In this document: positions 12,844-23,146 of the stretch, piece by piece | Layout: every line of letters starts with the position of its first letter | How positions within the stretch are numbered: position 1 is the stretch's first letter | Assembly (NCBI GenBank): GCA_014155875.1 | Contig: JACEFZ010017709.1 | Location: forward strand, 1-64,000 | Length of the DNA: 64,000 nucleotides | Reading direction: 5' to 3' | Source: Cepaea nemoralis | Taxonomy: Eukaryota; Mollusca; Gastropoda; Stylommatophora; Helicidae | Program-made: the position numbers and the translations under genes | Notes under the pieces: generated by a model | Databases searched by the model: none | Told to the model about the DNA's origin: nothing | What the model saw: the letters and a program-made list of their open reading frames with translations, nothing else

Positions 12844-13325
12844 AGGAAAAACCACCTGTAGTGGAATTGGTAGAGGTTAACGGTCGTCAAGTGGAGTGTT
12901 TGTACGACACAGGACTGGACGGGGAGGCCGTGATTTCTGCGGATCTGGTACACCCAGAACAATTCACAGGTGAGACCATGGAGATACAGCCTGCACAGAA
13001 GAGTGCTGTGGCCATGAAGTTGCCCATTGCTAACGTGGAGATTCGGTCAAGGTATGTCACCGGAACAATCAAGGCCGCTGTATTGACCGATCCCAATTTT
13101 CCAGCAATCCTCGGTTGCCGGTATGTCTTTCTGGGAATGCCCAGGGAGCCAATCCATATGGGAGCAATACAGACTCGCTCTCAGACGAGAACGGAAGAGG
13201 CAGAAGCAATTGTGACTAACCCACTGCCGGGGAGCTACGAACTGCCCAGAGTGAGGATGCTACTCTACGTCCTTGCTACAAAAAGCTGCAGAAAAGTGCT
13301 GATCCACCCAAACGGGGGCAGTATA
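12844..13325 (+). pseudogene. unit B protease region
   Basis: An open frame from VVELVEVNGRQVECLYDTGLDG carries the aspartic-protease DTG at about 12905-12915, then AILGCRYVFLGMPR, the expected hydrophobic ILG segment near the protease C-terminus. A missing G in the CCGGGG run near 13227 (five G's in unit C) shifts the frame before the zinc finger. In unit C the same region is continuous from gag to the integrase zinc finger, showing that gag C-terminus, protease and integrase are one polyprotein. Confidence 0.85.
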
Positions 13326-13326
13326 T

Positions 13327-14280
13327 ATGAAGAATAGGATACTCTACAGGAGAGCCGGAAGGGGAGACAACCTATACGGTCAGTTGGTGGTCCCGAAAGC
13401 TCACCGGTCCCAGATTCTTCATATGGGGCATACCATCTCCTTTAGTGGGCATATGGGTATTGCCGCCACCATGCAGCGAATTTCCTGCCATTACTATTGG
13501 CCGGGAATGACAGATGATGTGCGTCGGTATGTGAAGTCATGCCCTGAGTGCCAGAGGGTGGCACCGAAACACTGGACAGCACCCGTGGTCTTGGGTGAGA
13601 TGCCCATTCATGAACTCTCCTTCGAGAGGGTAGCCATCGATATCGTGGGTCCACTTCCTAGGACTAGGAAGAGGAACATGTATATACTCACAATGGTGGA
13701 TTGCTGTACAATGTGGGGTGAAGCCATACCGTTGACCACGATTGACTCGAAACGAGTGGCCGACGCACTGATGGAGACCGTTACAAGATTAGGTTTCCCG
13801 GATCAAATTCTGACGGACAATGGTTCCCAGTTTTGTCGGAAACTCATGGAGGAGGTATTTAGGGTGTTCCACTCTAACCACATACATACCAGCCCTTACC
13901 ACCCTCAAGCCAATGGACAAGTAGAGCGATTAAAAGGCACGTTGATGACAATGCACAGGAAACTGGCGCAGGAGAAACCTGATAGGTGGGATGAATATAT
14001 CCCAGCAGCACTCTTTGCCTATCGGGAGGTTCCTCATGGATCAACAGGACTACCACCCGCTACGTTGCTGTTTGGTCGTCCAATCAAAGGACCGTTGGAA
14101 GCCATGTTGAGGAGTTGGACTGAAGAGGGGACGTCAGAAGAAGTGATCTTTTCTTACAAATATGTGGAGGAACTGAAAGAAAAACTTCACAAGGTATGGA
14201 CTCTGGCGAATCAAAACTTGAAAAGGCCAGACAAAGACATGCGGCTTACTACAACCGTAGGTCTAAAGACAGATCTCTAG
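13327..14280 (+). CDS. unit B integrase (HHCC + DDE core), mostly intact frame
   Basis: A 317-codon open frame; the Met at 13327 is internal to the polyprotein. N-terminal zinc finger: ...HMGHTISFSGHMG... then KSCPECQ, a His-His-Cys-Cys set at residues ~34-76. Catalytic core: first Asp in ERVAIDIVGPLP (~104), second in ILTDNGSQF (~160), Glu in HPQANGQVERL (~200). It would cut and join the cDNA ends into host DNA. It precedes RT on the strand, the reverse of most gypsy elements. The frame ends early (TTTVGLKTDL, stop near 14280) because one A is missing from the AAAAA run seen in unit D, so the GPY/F tail lies in another frame. The core is complete; whether it is translated is doubtful given the broken gag. 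Confidence 0.85.
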   Translation: MKNRILYRRAGRGDNLYGQLVVPKAHRSQILHMGHTISFSGHMGIAATMQRISCHYYWPGMTDDVRRYVKSCPECQRVAPKHWTAPVVLGEMPIHELSFERVAIDIVGPLPRTRKRNMYILTMVDCCTMWGEAIPLTTIDSKRVADALMETVTRLGFPDQILTDNGSQFCRKLMEEVFRVFHSNHIHTSPYHPQANGQVERLKGTLMTMHRKLAQEKPDRWDEYIPAALFAYREVPHGSTGLPPATLLFGRPIKGPLEAMLRSWTEEGTSEEVIFSYKYVEELKEKLHKVWTLANQNLKRPDKDMRLTTTVGLKTDL

Positions 14281-15540
14281 AGGTGGAAGACAAAGTCTTG
14301 TTGCTACTCCCAACGGGAAACAACAAACTGGAGATAGGTTGGCAAGGACCATTTCCCGTGGAAAGGGTGATATCCAGAACCAACTATCAGATCCGGATCC
14401 GGGGAAAGTCGAAGATTTTCCATATCAATCTCCTGAGGAAATACGAGGAGAGACCCGGAGACAAAGCAGCTCACCTCATGGCAATGGCAGTTGCAGTGGA
14501 GACTGAAGTGGGAACCAACGAGGGCAGGGAATATCCCTTGGTACACCAGGAAACCTATAGGGATGTGCAAGTGAACCCTGATCTGACTTCCCAGGAGAGG
14601 GAAAAGATTACCCAGGTTCTCGAGTCTCATAAGGAGATACTGACTGATAAACCAGGACGAACGAGGTTGGTGGAGTTCGAGATGACCTTGACCACACAAG
14701 AGCCTGTTCGCCAAAAGTTTACCCAGTGCTCTTCTCTAAAGAAAAGGCCCTGGAGGTGGAAATAAAGAAACTGCTGGAGAATGACGTGATTGCGCCATCC
14801 ACATCCCCATACAATGCGGGGGTAGTTTTGTTACGAAAACCAAGTGGAGAACACCGGTTGTGTATAGACTACTGACTTCTGAACAGTCATACACAATTTC
14901 AGGTGGAACCTTTGCCGAATCCAACGCAGTTATTCGCTAGGCTCCATAAGGCTCGGTACTTTTCAAAGGTGGATCTGAGTCTGGGGTACTATCAGATACC
15001 AGTCAAACCGGAGATTCGACCACTGTTGGCTTTCAGTACACCCAGTGGACACTACGAATTCAAGGTCATGCCCTTTAGACTCAGCAATGCACCTAGTGTG
15101 TTTACGTGCCTGATGAGGACCTTACTAGATCCCTTACAGGATCCGTCCATTATATCATTCATGGATGATATTCTGATTTCCAGTGACAGCTTGTATGACC
15201 ATTTGCAATCCTTGGAGAGTGTTTTTAATAGACTCAAGGAAGCAGGGCTTACAGCTCGTCCAACCAAGTGCATGATTGGTTACCAGACTCTGGAATTTCT
15301 GGATCACACCATTACTCCAGGACAAATTGTCCCAGAGCAGAAGAACCTAGAAAAAAATCAGAAATGCACCAAAGCCGAAAACGAAGAAGGATGTAAGATC
15401 GTTTTCTCGTTATGTGGGTTTTACCAAAAATTTATCCCACATTTTACTGAAATGGGAGCTCCATTAATGGAAACCTTGAAAAAGGGATTCCCGGACCAAA
15501 TCATATGGACACCAGAATGTGAGACTGCCTATAGTCAGTT
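14196..15540 (+). pseudogene. unit B integrase tail (GPY/F) and reverse transcriptase, broken
   Basis: From 14196 the frame encodes the integrase tail with GPY/F module (LEIGWQGPFPV, HINLLRKYEERPGD), then NPDLTSQEREKI. A frameshift near 14705 breaks the entry to RT. The RT body (14903-15360) has FSKVDLSLGYYQIPV, AFSTPSGHYEFKVMPF and catalytic SFMDDIL. A TGA in CIDY*LLNS (about 14873) and G-to-R in MPFRL are shared with unit A; LDHTIT (usually LGHTIT) is private. A 30-bp in-frame deletion between GTTA repeats just before RNase H (at about 15538) is shared with unit C. Confidence 0.85.
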
Positions 15541-15702
15541 ACAGCTACCTGACCTTTCCAAACCATTTGTGTTGAGAACGGATGCGAGTGGGATTGGGAT
15601 TGGGGCAGCTTTGTTACAGGAAGGAAAAGACGATGCTTCGGTATTGAAACCTGTGGCATACGCCAGCAAGAAACTTCTCCAGGCTGAGAGGAATTATTCG
15701 AC

Positions 15703-15794
<92 letters not shown>

Positions 15795-16034
15795 CTCTCG
15801 TATGGGCCTTGCAGAAATTCCAGCCCTATTTGTATGGAGTTCAGTTTCGGGTCCAGTAGGATCATCAGCCCCCTATTGTTCCTGGTTACATCTCAGAAGC
15901 TCGACGCCCGTTTGATGCGGTGGTCGTTGCTACTTCAACCATACCATTTCACAGTGGAGTATATACCTGGGAAGGAAAATGTTGGAGCGGATTTTCTATC
16001 CAGGCACCCAACTCCTGAAGAAGAAGAAGAATAA
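15541..16034 (+). pseudogene. unit B RNase H, with in-frame (GA)n
   Basis: [18 protein letters not shown] contributes the first catalytic Asp. [19 protein letters not shown] leads to the position of the catalytic Glu (YSTxE), where the GA tract encodes a Glu-Arg run. In this unit the 85-nt tract keeps the frame, so [20 protein letters not shown] continues directly; a stop follows at about 15857 where a frameshift lies. The tail MEYIPGKEN.../GADFLSRHPTPEE in the other units has the last Asp; here the matching frame runs to the TAA at 16032. Confidence 0.8.
15705..15789. repeat. (GA)n inside unit B RNase H
   Basis: An 85-nt uninterrupted GA tract at the catalytic-Glu site. It is the only one of the four homologous tracts whose length keeps RNase H in frame. 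Confidence 0.95.
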
Positions 16035-16086
16035 ATCATCTGGATCGAGCTTACAGTGGAAAAGAGTGAGATGGACTACTCTCTTA

Positions 16087-16096
16087 AAAGGGGGCC
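16087..16096 (+). other. polypurine tract before LTR-3
   Basis: AAAAGGGGGCC precedes TATGTCACG at the LTR start. The same tract precedes LTR-4 (AAAAGGGGACC, 23198-23208) and LTR-5 (AAAAAGGGGCC); LTR-2 has TCATAGGGGGCC. It primes plus-strand DNA synthesis in LTR elements. Confidence 0.65.
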
Positions 16097-16098
16097 TA

Positions 16099-18023
16099 TG
16101 TCACGAAACCACTATAATTCACGATAGATGATGAAACAACAGAGGCAGGCTATATTCGAACTTACAAATTGTTTACAACTGGTGGGGACATCCCCATCGG
16201 ATCAAAGGCGCCGCTAGTCTATGATGATTCCCCTGAGAAACGGGAAAAGAGTTTCCCGGTTGTCTTGGAACAGACTCAAGATGAAAGGCAAAGTGCAGCC
16301 GTGATTCGGTTGCCACATGTTGTTGACAGGAGAATGACGTCACGAGGTCAATCCCAGATTATATAAAAACAAGCTTGTTGTCGGGAGTTCACAATAAAGT
16401 TGACCTAGGCTGACGTGTTGAATAGCTCAGTGCTCGTAGTGTAAAGAATCCCGCATGTTTACTATCAGTGTATTTGAGGGGGGAAAAACATGTGTCTTTC
16501 ATGGCAATTTGGAGATTCAATTCGGATTGTGAGCTAGGAATTCATAGGGTATCTGCACTTAGCATTTAAATGTTAATAATGTAGAATAGTAAAATGATAG
16601 TGAAGTTTAGAACTTAACGTAGTGGTTGCTTTGTAGTCAAATATAAAAACAGTGTCGGCGACAATAGACAGTCGCAGTGTTAAACTAACTAGTGTGAGAT
16701 GTAAATTAGCTCAGCTAGTTGAGGATAGTGAAAGGGGATGATATTTAGTGTGATGGGGATATTCCAGTGGGGGTATACTGGTGTTCTAGACTTTGTGTAT
16801 TGGTCTTTCCTTGTCTTGCCCTAACTCAGGCCAAGGGGAGGAGCTCCTCTGACATGACAGAGATTGGTTCACTGTCATGGATCTGAGTAAGACTGTAGGC
16901 CCACACTCATCTAATAGGAGTCAGTATCAGATTGCTCTCACCGAGTCTGTTGTGTCTCTTTCACAGGTTCCCCTCGGGTTTTCAAAGAACAGATGCTGAA
17001 TTGTTCGTATCATGGAGAACTTGGTACGAGGAGATCTGTTCAGTGGCCTGTGCATTTGGCACATGAGAAAAGGGTTTATTAAATCACACCACTCGTAAAA
17101 GAAATAATGGAGTGTTATTATGTCACACCACGGGTGTAAGAACAATATCGTGTTTGATTTTCATATTACAAGTGAAATAACATTAGAGTGTTGCTTTTCA
17201 CACTACACGAGAAATAACATTAGAGTGTTGCTTTTCACACCACAAGTGAAATAACATTAGAGTGTTGCTTTTCACACTACAAGTGACATAACATTAAAGT
17301 GTTGTAACATTTTCACACCACCTGTGAAATATTAGTAGGAATTAATTCAAAGAATGAGAACAGTGTAATAGTGAACACGGTAGTACTTTGTAAGAATGAA
17401 TCATTTCTTCCAAGGAACAATGTTACTTGTTTTCACTAGGCAAGGAAGGTTTATGTTTCGGAACCATATAGACATTTATTAACAGGGGGTATGATCACTG
17501 TCAGGTCAATATCAGACTATATTCGTGATTGGTGACCAGGTATCTGGGTTATCAAAGGGGCTACCGGAGAGAGTCAACATCGAACAAGAGGGACACGGCG
17601 TGTGGTGAGGTTTTTGTTTACTGACCCGTGATGATGTGGTGTAACTCGTACAATGATTATTGGACTGTGATCCGGAGCTTTGTGGTCTGATGTCTACATA
17701 TACACCTTAGAATATGCGACATACATTCTACACATTACACACACACACCCACTTCTCACACACATACTCTTTGCTTTAATAAATTATTTTGTATTTATTT
17801 GTTAAGGCTAGAGTTGTTGAGTATGTTGTGTTGGGGAAGAGTGAGAGGGGGCATGATCTAGGGGTGAGTGAGAGTAAGAAAGAGGTGTCGACAGACTGAC
17901 GGAGTTTTGTGGACGGATTCTGGTGGTTTCTCTAGGACAATAATATTGGGGTAATAAAAATGTGGGTGTTGATTCCCCTCACTCCAGGGATGACACTAAA
18001 GTAATAAAGGATTATTTAAGACA
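16099..18023 (+). mobile_element. LTR-3 of the gypsy array
   Basis: A full-length LTR of about 1,925 nt, TGTCACG to AAGACA, nearly identical to LTR-2 and LTR-4. It contains CRE (16335-16342), TATA, AATAAA, a second TATA box, the palindrome and a four-copy 37-bp minisatellite. It is shared by units B and C. Confidence 0.9.
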
Positions 18024-18388
18024 TTTATTGGGGGCTCGTAAACGTGATCTTTGGACAGCGGGATCTCTAGTAAACGGGATCTTTTGACAGTGGGATCTCC
18101 GGACAACGGGGTCTTTTGACACGGGATCTTTAGTTAAAGGACCGAGATATTGTTAGAGAGAGAATCCAGCTAGAGTGAATGTGGTAGGGGTTAAGACACA
18201 TATCTTACCTGTTCACACTTCACACGTCTGCATAAGTATGTGGTCCTGATTCTGCTCTTGTCACTGAGTGATTGTGTTGTGTTGTGCTGTGTGTTATTAA
18301 ATATATACATTAACTGTAATTGTTCATTACCGATATATTTCTCTTGGAGATAATCTACACCCTATCTGCTGACTTACCTCTCTGAAAA

Positions 18389-19439
18389 ATGGCCACTCCT
18401 AAACTAACTACGGCAGAGCAAAAGGCAAAGGGGGAAGAAATGGGTTTGTCGGGTTCTGCACAGCAGATTACGTACAGGAGGTGGAGAGGGAGTTTCGTCA
18501 AGCAGAAAGGGAAGATCGAAAGGCCGAGTTGGAATTGAGAAGGATGGAGTTAGAACAAGCAGCTAAGAAATTGGAAGCAGAACAAACTGCTAGGCAATTG
18601 GAAACAGAACAAGCTGCTAAGAAATTGGAAGCAGAACAAGCTGCTAGGCAATTGGAAGCAGAACAAGCTGCTAAGAAATTGGAAGCAGCGCAAGCCATGA
18701 AAAGGCTGGAAATTGAAGCTGAGCAGGCAGCTAAGAAACTTGAAGCTGAGCAGGCAGTTAGGAAACATGAAGTTGAGGAAGCTGCTAAGAAACGGGAAGC
18801 GGAGCAAGAGGCTCAGAAAAGGGAGCATGAGTACCGGATGAGGGAACTCGAGTTGAAGAGGCAATCTAATGGGGAAACTGAGGGAGCAGTTGGAGGTTCC
18901 TCCATCCCAGGCTCAACCCCAGCAGGTGGAAATAGTTACCATGCTATGAAGTTTCATCTAGCAATCTACGAGGAGGACAAAGAGAAGATTGACCAGTACC
19001 TTCAACGCTTCGAGGCCATGTCTGTTGCTATGGGTCTGGACGTGACAAATGGTGTCTTAAGCTATCCCAGGGATTACGCTGGACAGGCTACGAGGTTTAT
19101 TCTCGCCTGTCACCAGGACATGAGAACAATTATGACGAATTGAAGAGGGCTCTGCTGAAACGATTCTTGGTTACGTCATATACCTACCGGAAAAAATTTC
19201 TAGCAGCGAAACGAGAACCGGGGGAGTTGTTTGCGGCCTACAGTTTGCGTCTAAAATCCTATCTCCATAAGTGGATGGATTTGGCTGGGTTCGCACATGA
19301 CTATGAGAGTCTGGAAGAGCTCATGGTGGTCGACCAGCTGAAGAAGCAAATGTCGAAACCTCTCAGGACAATCCTGGGAGAACAAGGAGCGGAACGTATT
19401 GACCTCGTGACAAAATTAGCAGAACCGTTCGTCGAGGTA
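18389..19439 (+). pseudogene. unit C gag N-terminal part (octad helix, start of SCAN-like domain)
   Basis: ATG at 18389 (MATPKLTT). It carries the same two 1-nt frameshifts as units A and B, near residue 23 and at GGAC-GTG. The open segment 18481-19143 holds the KKLEAEQA octads (EAAQAMKRLEIE variant), then YEEDKEKIDQYLQRF, before running out of frame at MRTIMTN. The next frame begins 4 nt earlier (19140) and carries the rest of gag. Confidence 0.85.
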
Positions 19440-20753
19440 CATGGGGAGGCAGGGGAAAACCTTTCCACCAACACCAAAAGTCAGGAAAAACATGACAGGA
19501 AGAAGGCCAAAAACTCAGAAACCAAAAAGGGTGAACCTTATATAAAAACCTCAGAGGATAGTTCAGAGAAGGCGACGGAGGGAAACAAGAGCACTTCGAG
19601 CTCTACACCAAAACGACCATGGTCGGAGAAGTGGTGTTCAATGTGTAAGTCACCCTCTCACAATACGAGGGACTGCAAATCGATGGCTAAGAGTCCTCAC
19701 TTCGCAGCATGTCAAGTGACGTCCAAAGAGGTTGTCAGGGAAAAAGCCAAGGTCAACAAGGAATCTCGCCACCAGGAGAGCTCACTCAAGTCCGGCACTA
19801 GAAAATCTAGGACAGGGAAATGGTACAACCAATGCAAGTCAAACTCGCACAATGCTATTGACTGCAGGGGAAAGTCAGGAGACTCTAATTTCGTCGTGTG
19901 CCCAGTGGAACCTAAGGTGGAGCCCACCGAACAGGTCGAGACCGAGGAAGAGACTCCAGACCAGGAAAAACCACCTGTAGTGGAATTGGTAGAGGTTAAC
20001 GGTCGTCAAGTGGAGTATTTGTATGACACAGGACTGGACGGGGAGGAGGTGATTTCTGCGGATCTGGTACACCCAGAACAATTCACAGGTGAGACCATGG
20101 AGATACAGCCTGCACAGAAGAGTGCTGTGGCCATGAAGTTGCCCATTGCTAACGTGGAGATTCGGTCAAGGTATGTCACCGGCACAATCAAGGCCGCTGT
20201 ATTGACCGATCCCATTTTCCCCGTAATCCTCGGTTGCCGATATGTCTTTCTGGGAATGCCCAGGGAGCCAATCTATATGGGAGCAATACAGACTCGCTCT
20301 CAGACGAGAACGGAAGAGGCAGAAGCAATTGTGACTAACCCACTGCCGGGGGAGCTACGAACTGCCCAGAGTGAGGATGCTACTCTACGTCCTTGCTACA
20401 AAAAGCTGCAGAAAAGTGCTGATCCACCCAAACGGGGGCAGTACTATATGAAGAGCAGGATACTCTACAGGAGAGCCGGAAGGGGAGACAACCTATACGG
20501 TCAGTTGGTGGTCCCGAAAGCTCACCGGTCCCAGATTCTTCATATGGGGCATACCATCTCCTTTAGTGGGCATATGGGTATTGCCGCCACCATGCAGCGA
20601 ATTTCCTGCCATTACTATTGGCCGGGAATGACAGATGATGTGCGTCGGTATGTGAAGTCATGCCCTGAGTGCCAGAGGGTGGCACCGAAACACTGGACAG
20701 CACCAGTGATCTTGGGTGAGATGCCCATTATGAACTCTCCTTCGAGAGGGTAG
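19140..20753 (+). CDS. unit C gag C-terminus, CCHC, protease and integrase zinc finger (one open frame)
   Basis: 537 codons open. Residues ~1-100 are SCAN-like (KREPGELFAAYSLRLKSYL, VDQLKKQMSKPLRT, LAEPFVEVHG). ~155-175 is CCHC knuckle 1 (C-SM-C-KSPS-H-NTRD-C). ~225-245 is knuckle 2, with its first Cys changed to Tyr. ~300 has the protease DTG (YLYDTGLDG), then VILGCRYVFLG. ~465-515 is the integrase HHCC finger ending KSCPECQ. The frame is lost at MPIMNSPSRG by deletion of one C (unit B reads MPIHELSFERV). This is the clearest evidence in the window that protease is followed directly by integrase. The first Met is only where this frame starts; the true start is upstream at 18389. Confidence 0.85.
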   Translation: MKRALLKRFLVTSYTYRKKFLAAKREPGELFAAYSLRLKSYLHKWMDLAGFAHDYESLEELMVVDQLKKQMSKPLRTILGEQGAERIDLVTKLAEPFVEVHGEAGENLSTNTKSQEKHDRKKAKNSETKKGEPYIKTSEDSSEKATEGNKSTSSSTPKRPWSEKWCSMCKSPSHNTRDCKSMAKSPHFAACQVTSKEVVREKAKVNKESRHQESSLKSGTRKSRTGKWYNQCKSNSHNAIDCRGKSGDSNFVVCPVEPKVEPTEQVETEEETPDQEKPPVVELVEVNGRQVEYLYDTGLDGEEVISADLVHPEQFTGETMEIQPAQKSAVAMKLPIANVEIRSRYVTGTIKAAVLTDPIFPVILGCRYVFLGMPREPIYMGAIQTRSQTRTEEAEAIVTNPLPGELRTAQSEDATLRPCYKKLQKSADPPKRGQYYMKSRILYRRAGRGDNLYGQLVVPKAHRSQILHMGHTISFSGHMGIAATMQRISCHYYWPGMTDDVRRYVKSCPECQRVAPKHWTAPVILGEMPIMNSPSRG

Positions 20754-21400
20754 CCATCGATATCGTGGGTCCACTTCCTAGGACTAGGAAGAGGAACATG
20801 TATATACTCACAATGGTGGATTGCTGTATAATGTGGGGTGAAGCCATACCGTTGACCACGATTGACTCGAAACGAGTGGCGGACGCACTGATGGAGACCT
20901 TTACAAGATTAGGTTTCCCGGATCAAATTCTGACGGACAATGGGTCCCAGTTTTGTCGGAAACTCATGGAGGAGGTATTTAGGGTGTTCCACTCTAACCA
21001 CATACATACCAGCCCTTACCACCCTCAAGCCAATGGACAAGTAGAGCGTTTCAACGGCACGTTGATGACAATGCTCAGGAAACTGGCGCAGGAGAAACCT
21101 GATAGGTGGGATGAATATATCCCAGCAGCACTCTTTGCCTATCGGGAGGTTCCTCATGGCTCAACAGGACTACCACCCGCTACGTTGCTATTTGGTCGTC
21201 CAATCAAAGGACCGTTGGAAGCCATGTTGAGGAGTTGGACTGAAGAGGGGACGTCAGAAGAAGTGATCTTTTCTTACAAATATGTGGAGGAACTGAAAGA
21301 AAAACTTCACAAGGTATGGACTCTGGCGAATCAAAACTTGAAAAGGCCAGAAAAAGACATGCGGCTTACTACAACCGTAGGTCTAAAGACAGATCTCTAG
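20754..21400 (+). pseudogene. unit C integrase catalytic core
   Basis: Continues the frame broken at 20735. ERVAIDIVGPLPRTRKRN, then ILTDNGSQF and HPQANGQVERFNGTL supply the DDE triad. It ends at GLKTDL through the same missing A as units A and B; the GPY/F tail is in the frame from 21316. Apart from that, the core is uninterrupted. Confidence 0.85.
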
Positions 21401-22571
21401 AGGTGGAAGACAAAGTCTTGTTGCTACTCCCAACGGGAAACAACAAACTGGAGATAGGTTGGCAAGGACCATTTCCCGTGGAAAGGGTGATATCCAGAAC
21501 CAACTATCAGATCCGGATCCGGGGAAAGTCGAAGATTTTCCATATCAATCTCCTGAGGAAATACGAGGAGAGACCCGGAGACAAAGCAGCTCACCTCATG
21601 GCAATGGCAGTTGCAGTGGAGACTGAAGTGGGAACCAACGAGGGCAGGGAATATCCCTTGGTACACCAGGAAACCTATAGGGATGTGCAAGTGAACCCTG
21701 ATCTGACTTCCCAGGAGAGGGAAAAGATTACCCAGGTTCTCGAGTCTCATAAGGAGATACTGACTGATAAACCAGGACGAACGAGGTTGGTGGAGTTCGA
21801 GATGACCTTGACCACACAAGAGCCTGTTCGCCAAAAGTTTACTCAGTGCTCTTCTCTAAAGAAAAGGCCCTGGAGGTGGAAATAAAGAAACTGCTGGAGG
21901 ATGACGTGATTGCGCCATCCACATCCCCATACAATGCGGGGGTAGTTTTGTTACGAAAACCAAGTGGAGAACACCGGTTGTGTATAGACTACCGACTTCT
22001 GAACAGTCATACACAATTTCAGGTGGAACCTTTGCCGAATCCAACGCAGTTATTCGCTAGGCTCCATAAGGCTCGGTACTTTTCAAAGGTGGATCTGAGT
22101 CTGGGGTACTATCAGATACCAGTCAAACCGGAGATTCGACCACTGTTGGCTTTCAGTACACCCAGTGGACACTACGAATTCAAGGTCATGCCCTTTGGAC
22201 TCAGAAATGCACCTAGTGTGTTTACGTGCCTGATGAGGACCTTACTAGATCCCTTACAGGATCCGTCCATTATATCATTCATGGATGATATTCTGATTTC
22301 CAGTGACAGCTTGTATGACCATTTGCAATCCTTGGAGAGTGTTTTTAATAGACTCAAGGAAGTAGGGCTTACAGCTCGTCCAACCAAGTGCATGATTGGT
22401 TACCAGACTCTGGAATTTCTGGGTCACACCATTACTCCAGGACAAATTGTCCCAGAGCAGAAGAACCTAGAAAAAAATCAGAAATGCACCAAGGCCGAAA
22501 ACGAAGAAGGATGTAAGATCGTTTTTCTCGTTATGTGGGTTTTACCAAAAATTTATCCCACATTTTACTGA
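21316..22571 (+). pseudogene. unit C integrase tail and reverse transcriptase
   Basis: 21316-21885 encodes the integrase tail with WQGPFPVERV. 21846-22571 is the best RT of the array: KKLLEDDVIAPSTSPYNAG, CIDYRLLNSHTQF (no stop, unlike A and B), FSKVDLSLGYYQIPV, MPFGLRNAPSVF, catalytic SFMDDIL, LGHTITPGQIVPEQ. Frameshifts lie at about 21840 (entry) and 22480-22520 (exit). Confidence 0.85.
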
Positions 22572-22822
22572 AATGGGAGCTCCATTGATGGAAACCTTGA
22601 AAAAGGGATTCCCGGACCAAATCATATGGACACCAGAATGTGAGACTGCCTATAGTCAGTTACAGCTACCTGCCCTTTCCAAACCATTGTGTTGAGAACG
22701 GATGCGAGTGGGATTGGGATTGGGGCAGCTTTGTTACAGGAAGGAAAAGACGATGCTTCGGTATTGAAACCTGTGGCATACGCCAGCAAGAAACTTCTCC
22801 AGGCTGAGAGGAATTATTCGAC

Positions 22823-22910
<88 letters not shown>

Positions 22911-23146
22911 CTCTCGTATGGGCCTTGCAGAAATTCCAGCCCTATTTGTATGGAGTTCAATTTCGGGTCCAGTAGGATCAACAGTCCCTGATGTTCCTGG
23001 CTACATCTCAGAAGCTCGACGCCCGTTTGATGCGGTGGTCGTTGCTACTTCAACCATACCATTTCACAGTGGAGTATATACCTGGGAAGGAAAATGTTGG
23101 AGCGGATTTTCTATCCAGGCACCCAACTCCTGAAGAAGAAGAATAA
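22572..23146 (+). pseudogene. unit C RNase H, broken
   Basis: [16 protein letters not shown], then the GA tract and the [12 protein letters not shown] segment, now out of frame because the tract is 81 nt. It carries the 30-bp deletion at 22665 shared with unit B and a 1-nt loss in CCATTTGTG (CCATTGTG). The terminal TAA at about 23144 is in the context GAAGAAGAATAAATC. Confidence 0.8.
22825..22905. repeat. (GA)n inside unit C RNase H
   Basis: An 81-nt GA tract at the same codon position as in units A, B and D. Its length puts downstream RNase H out of frame. Confidence 0.95.
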
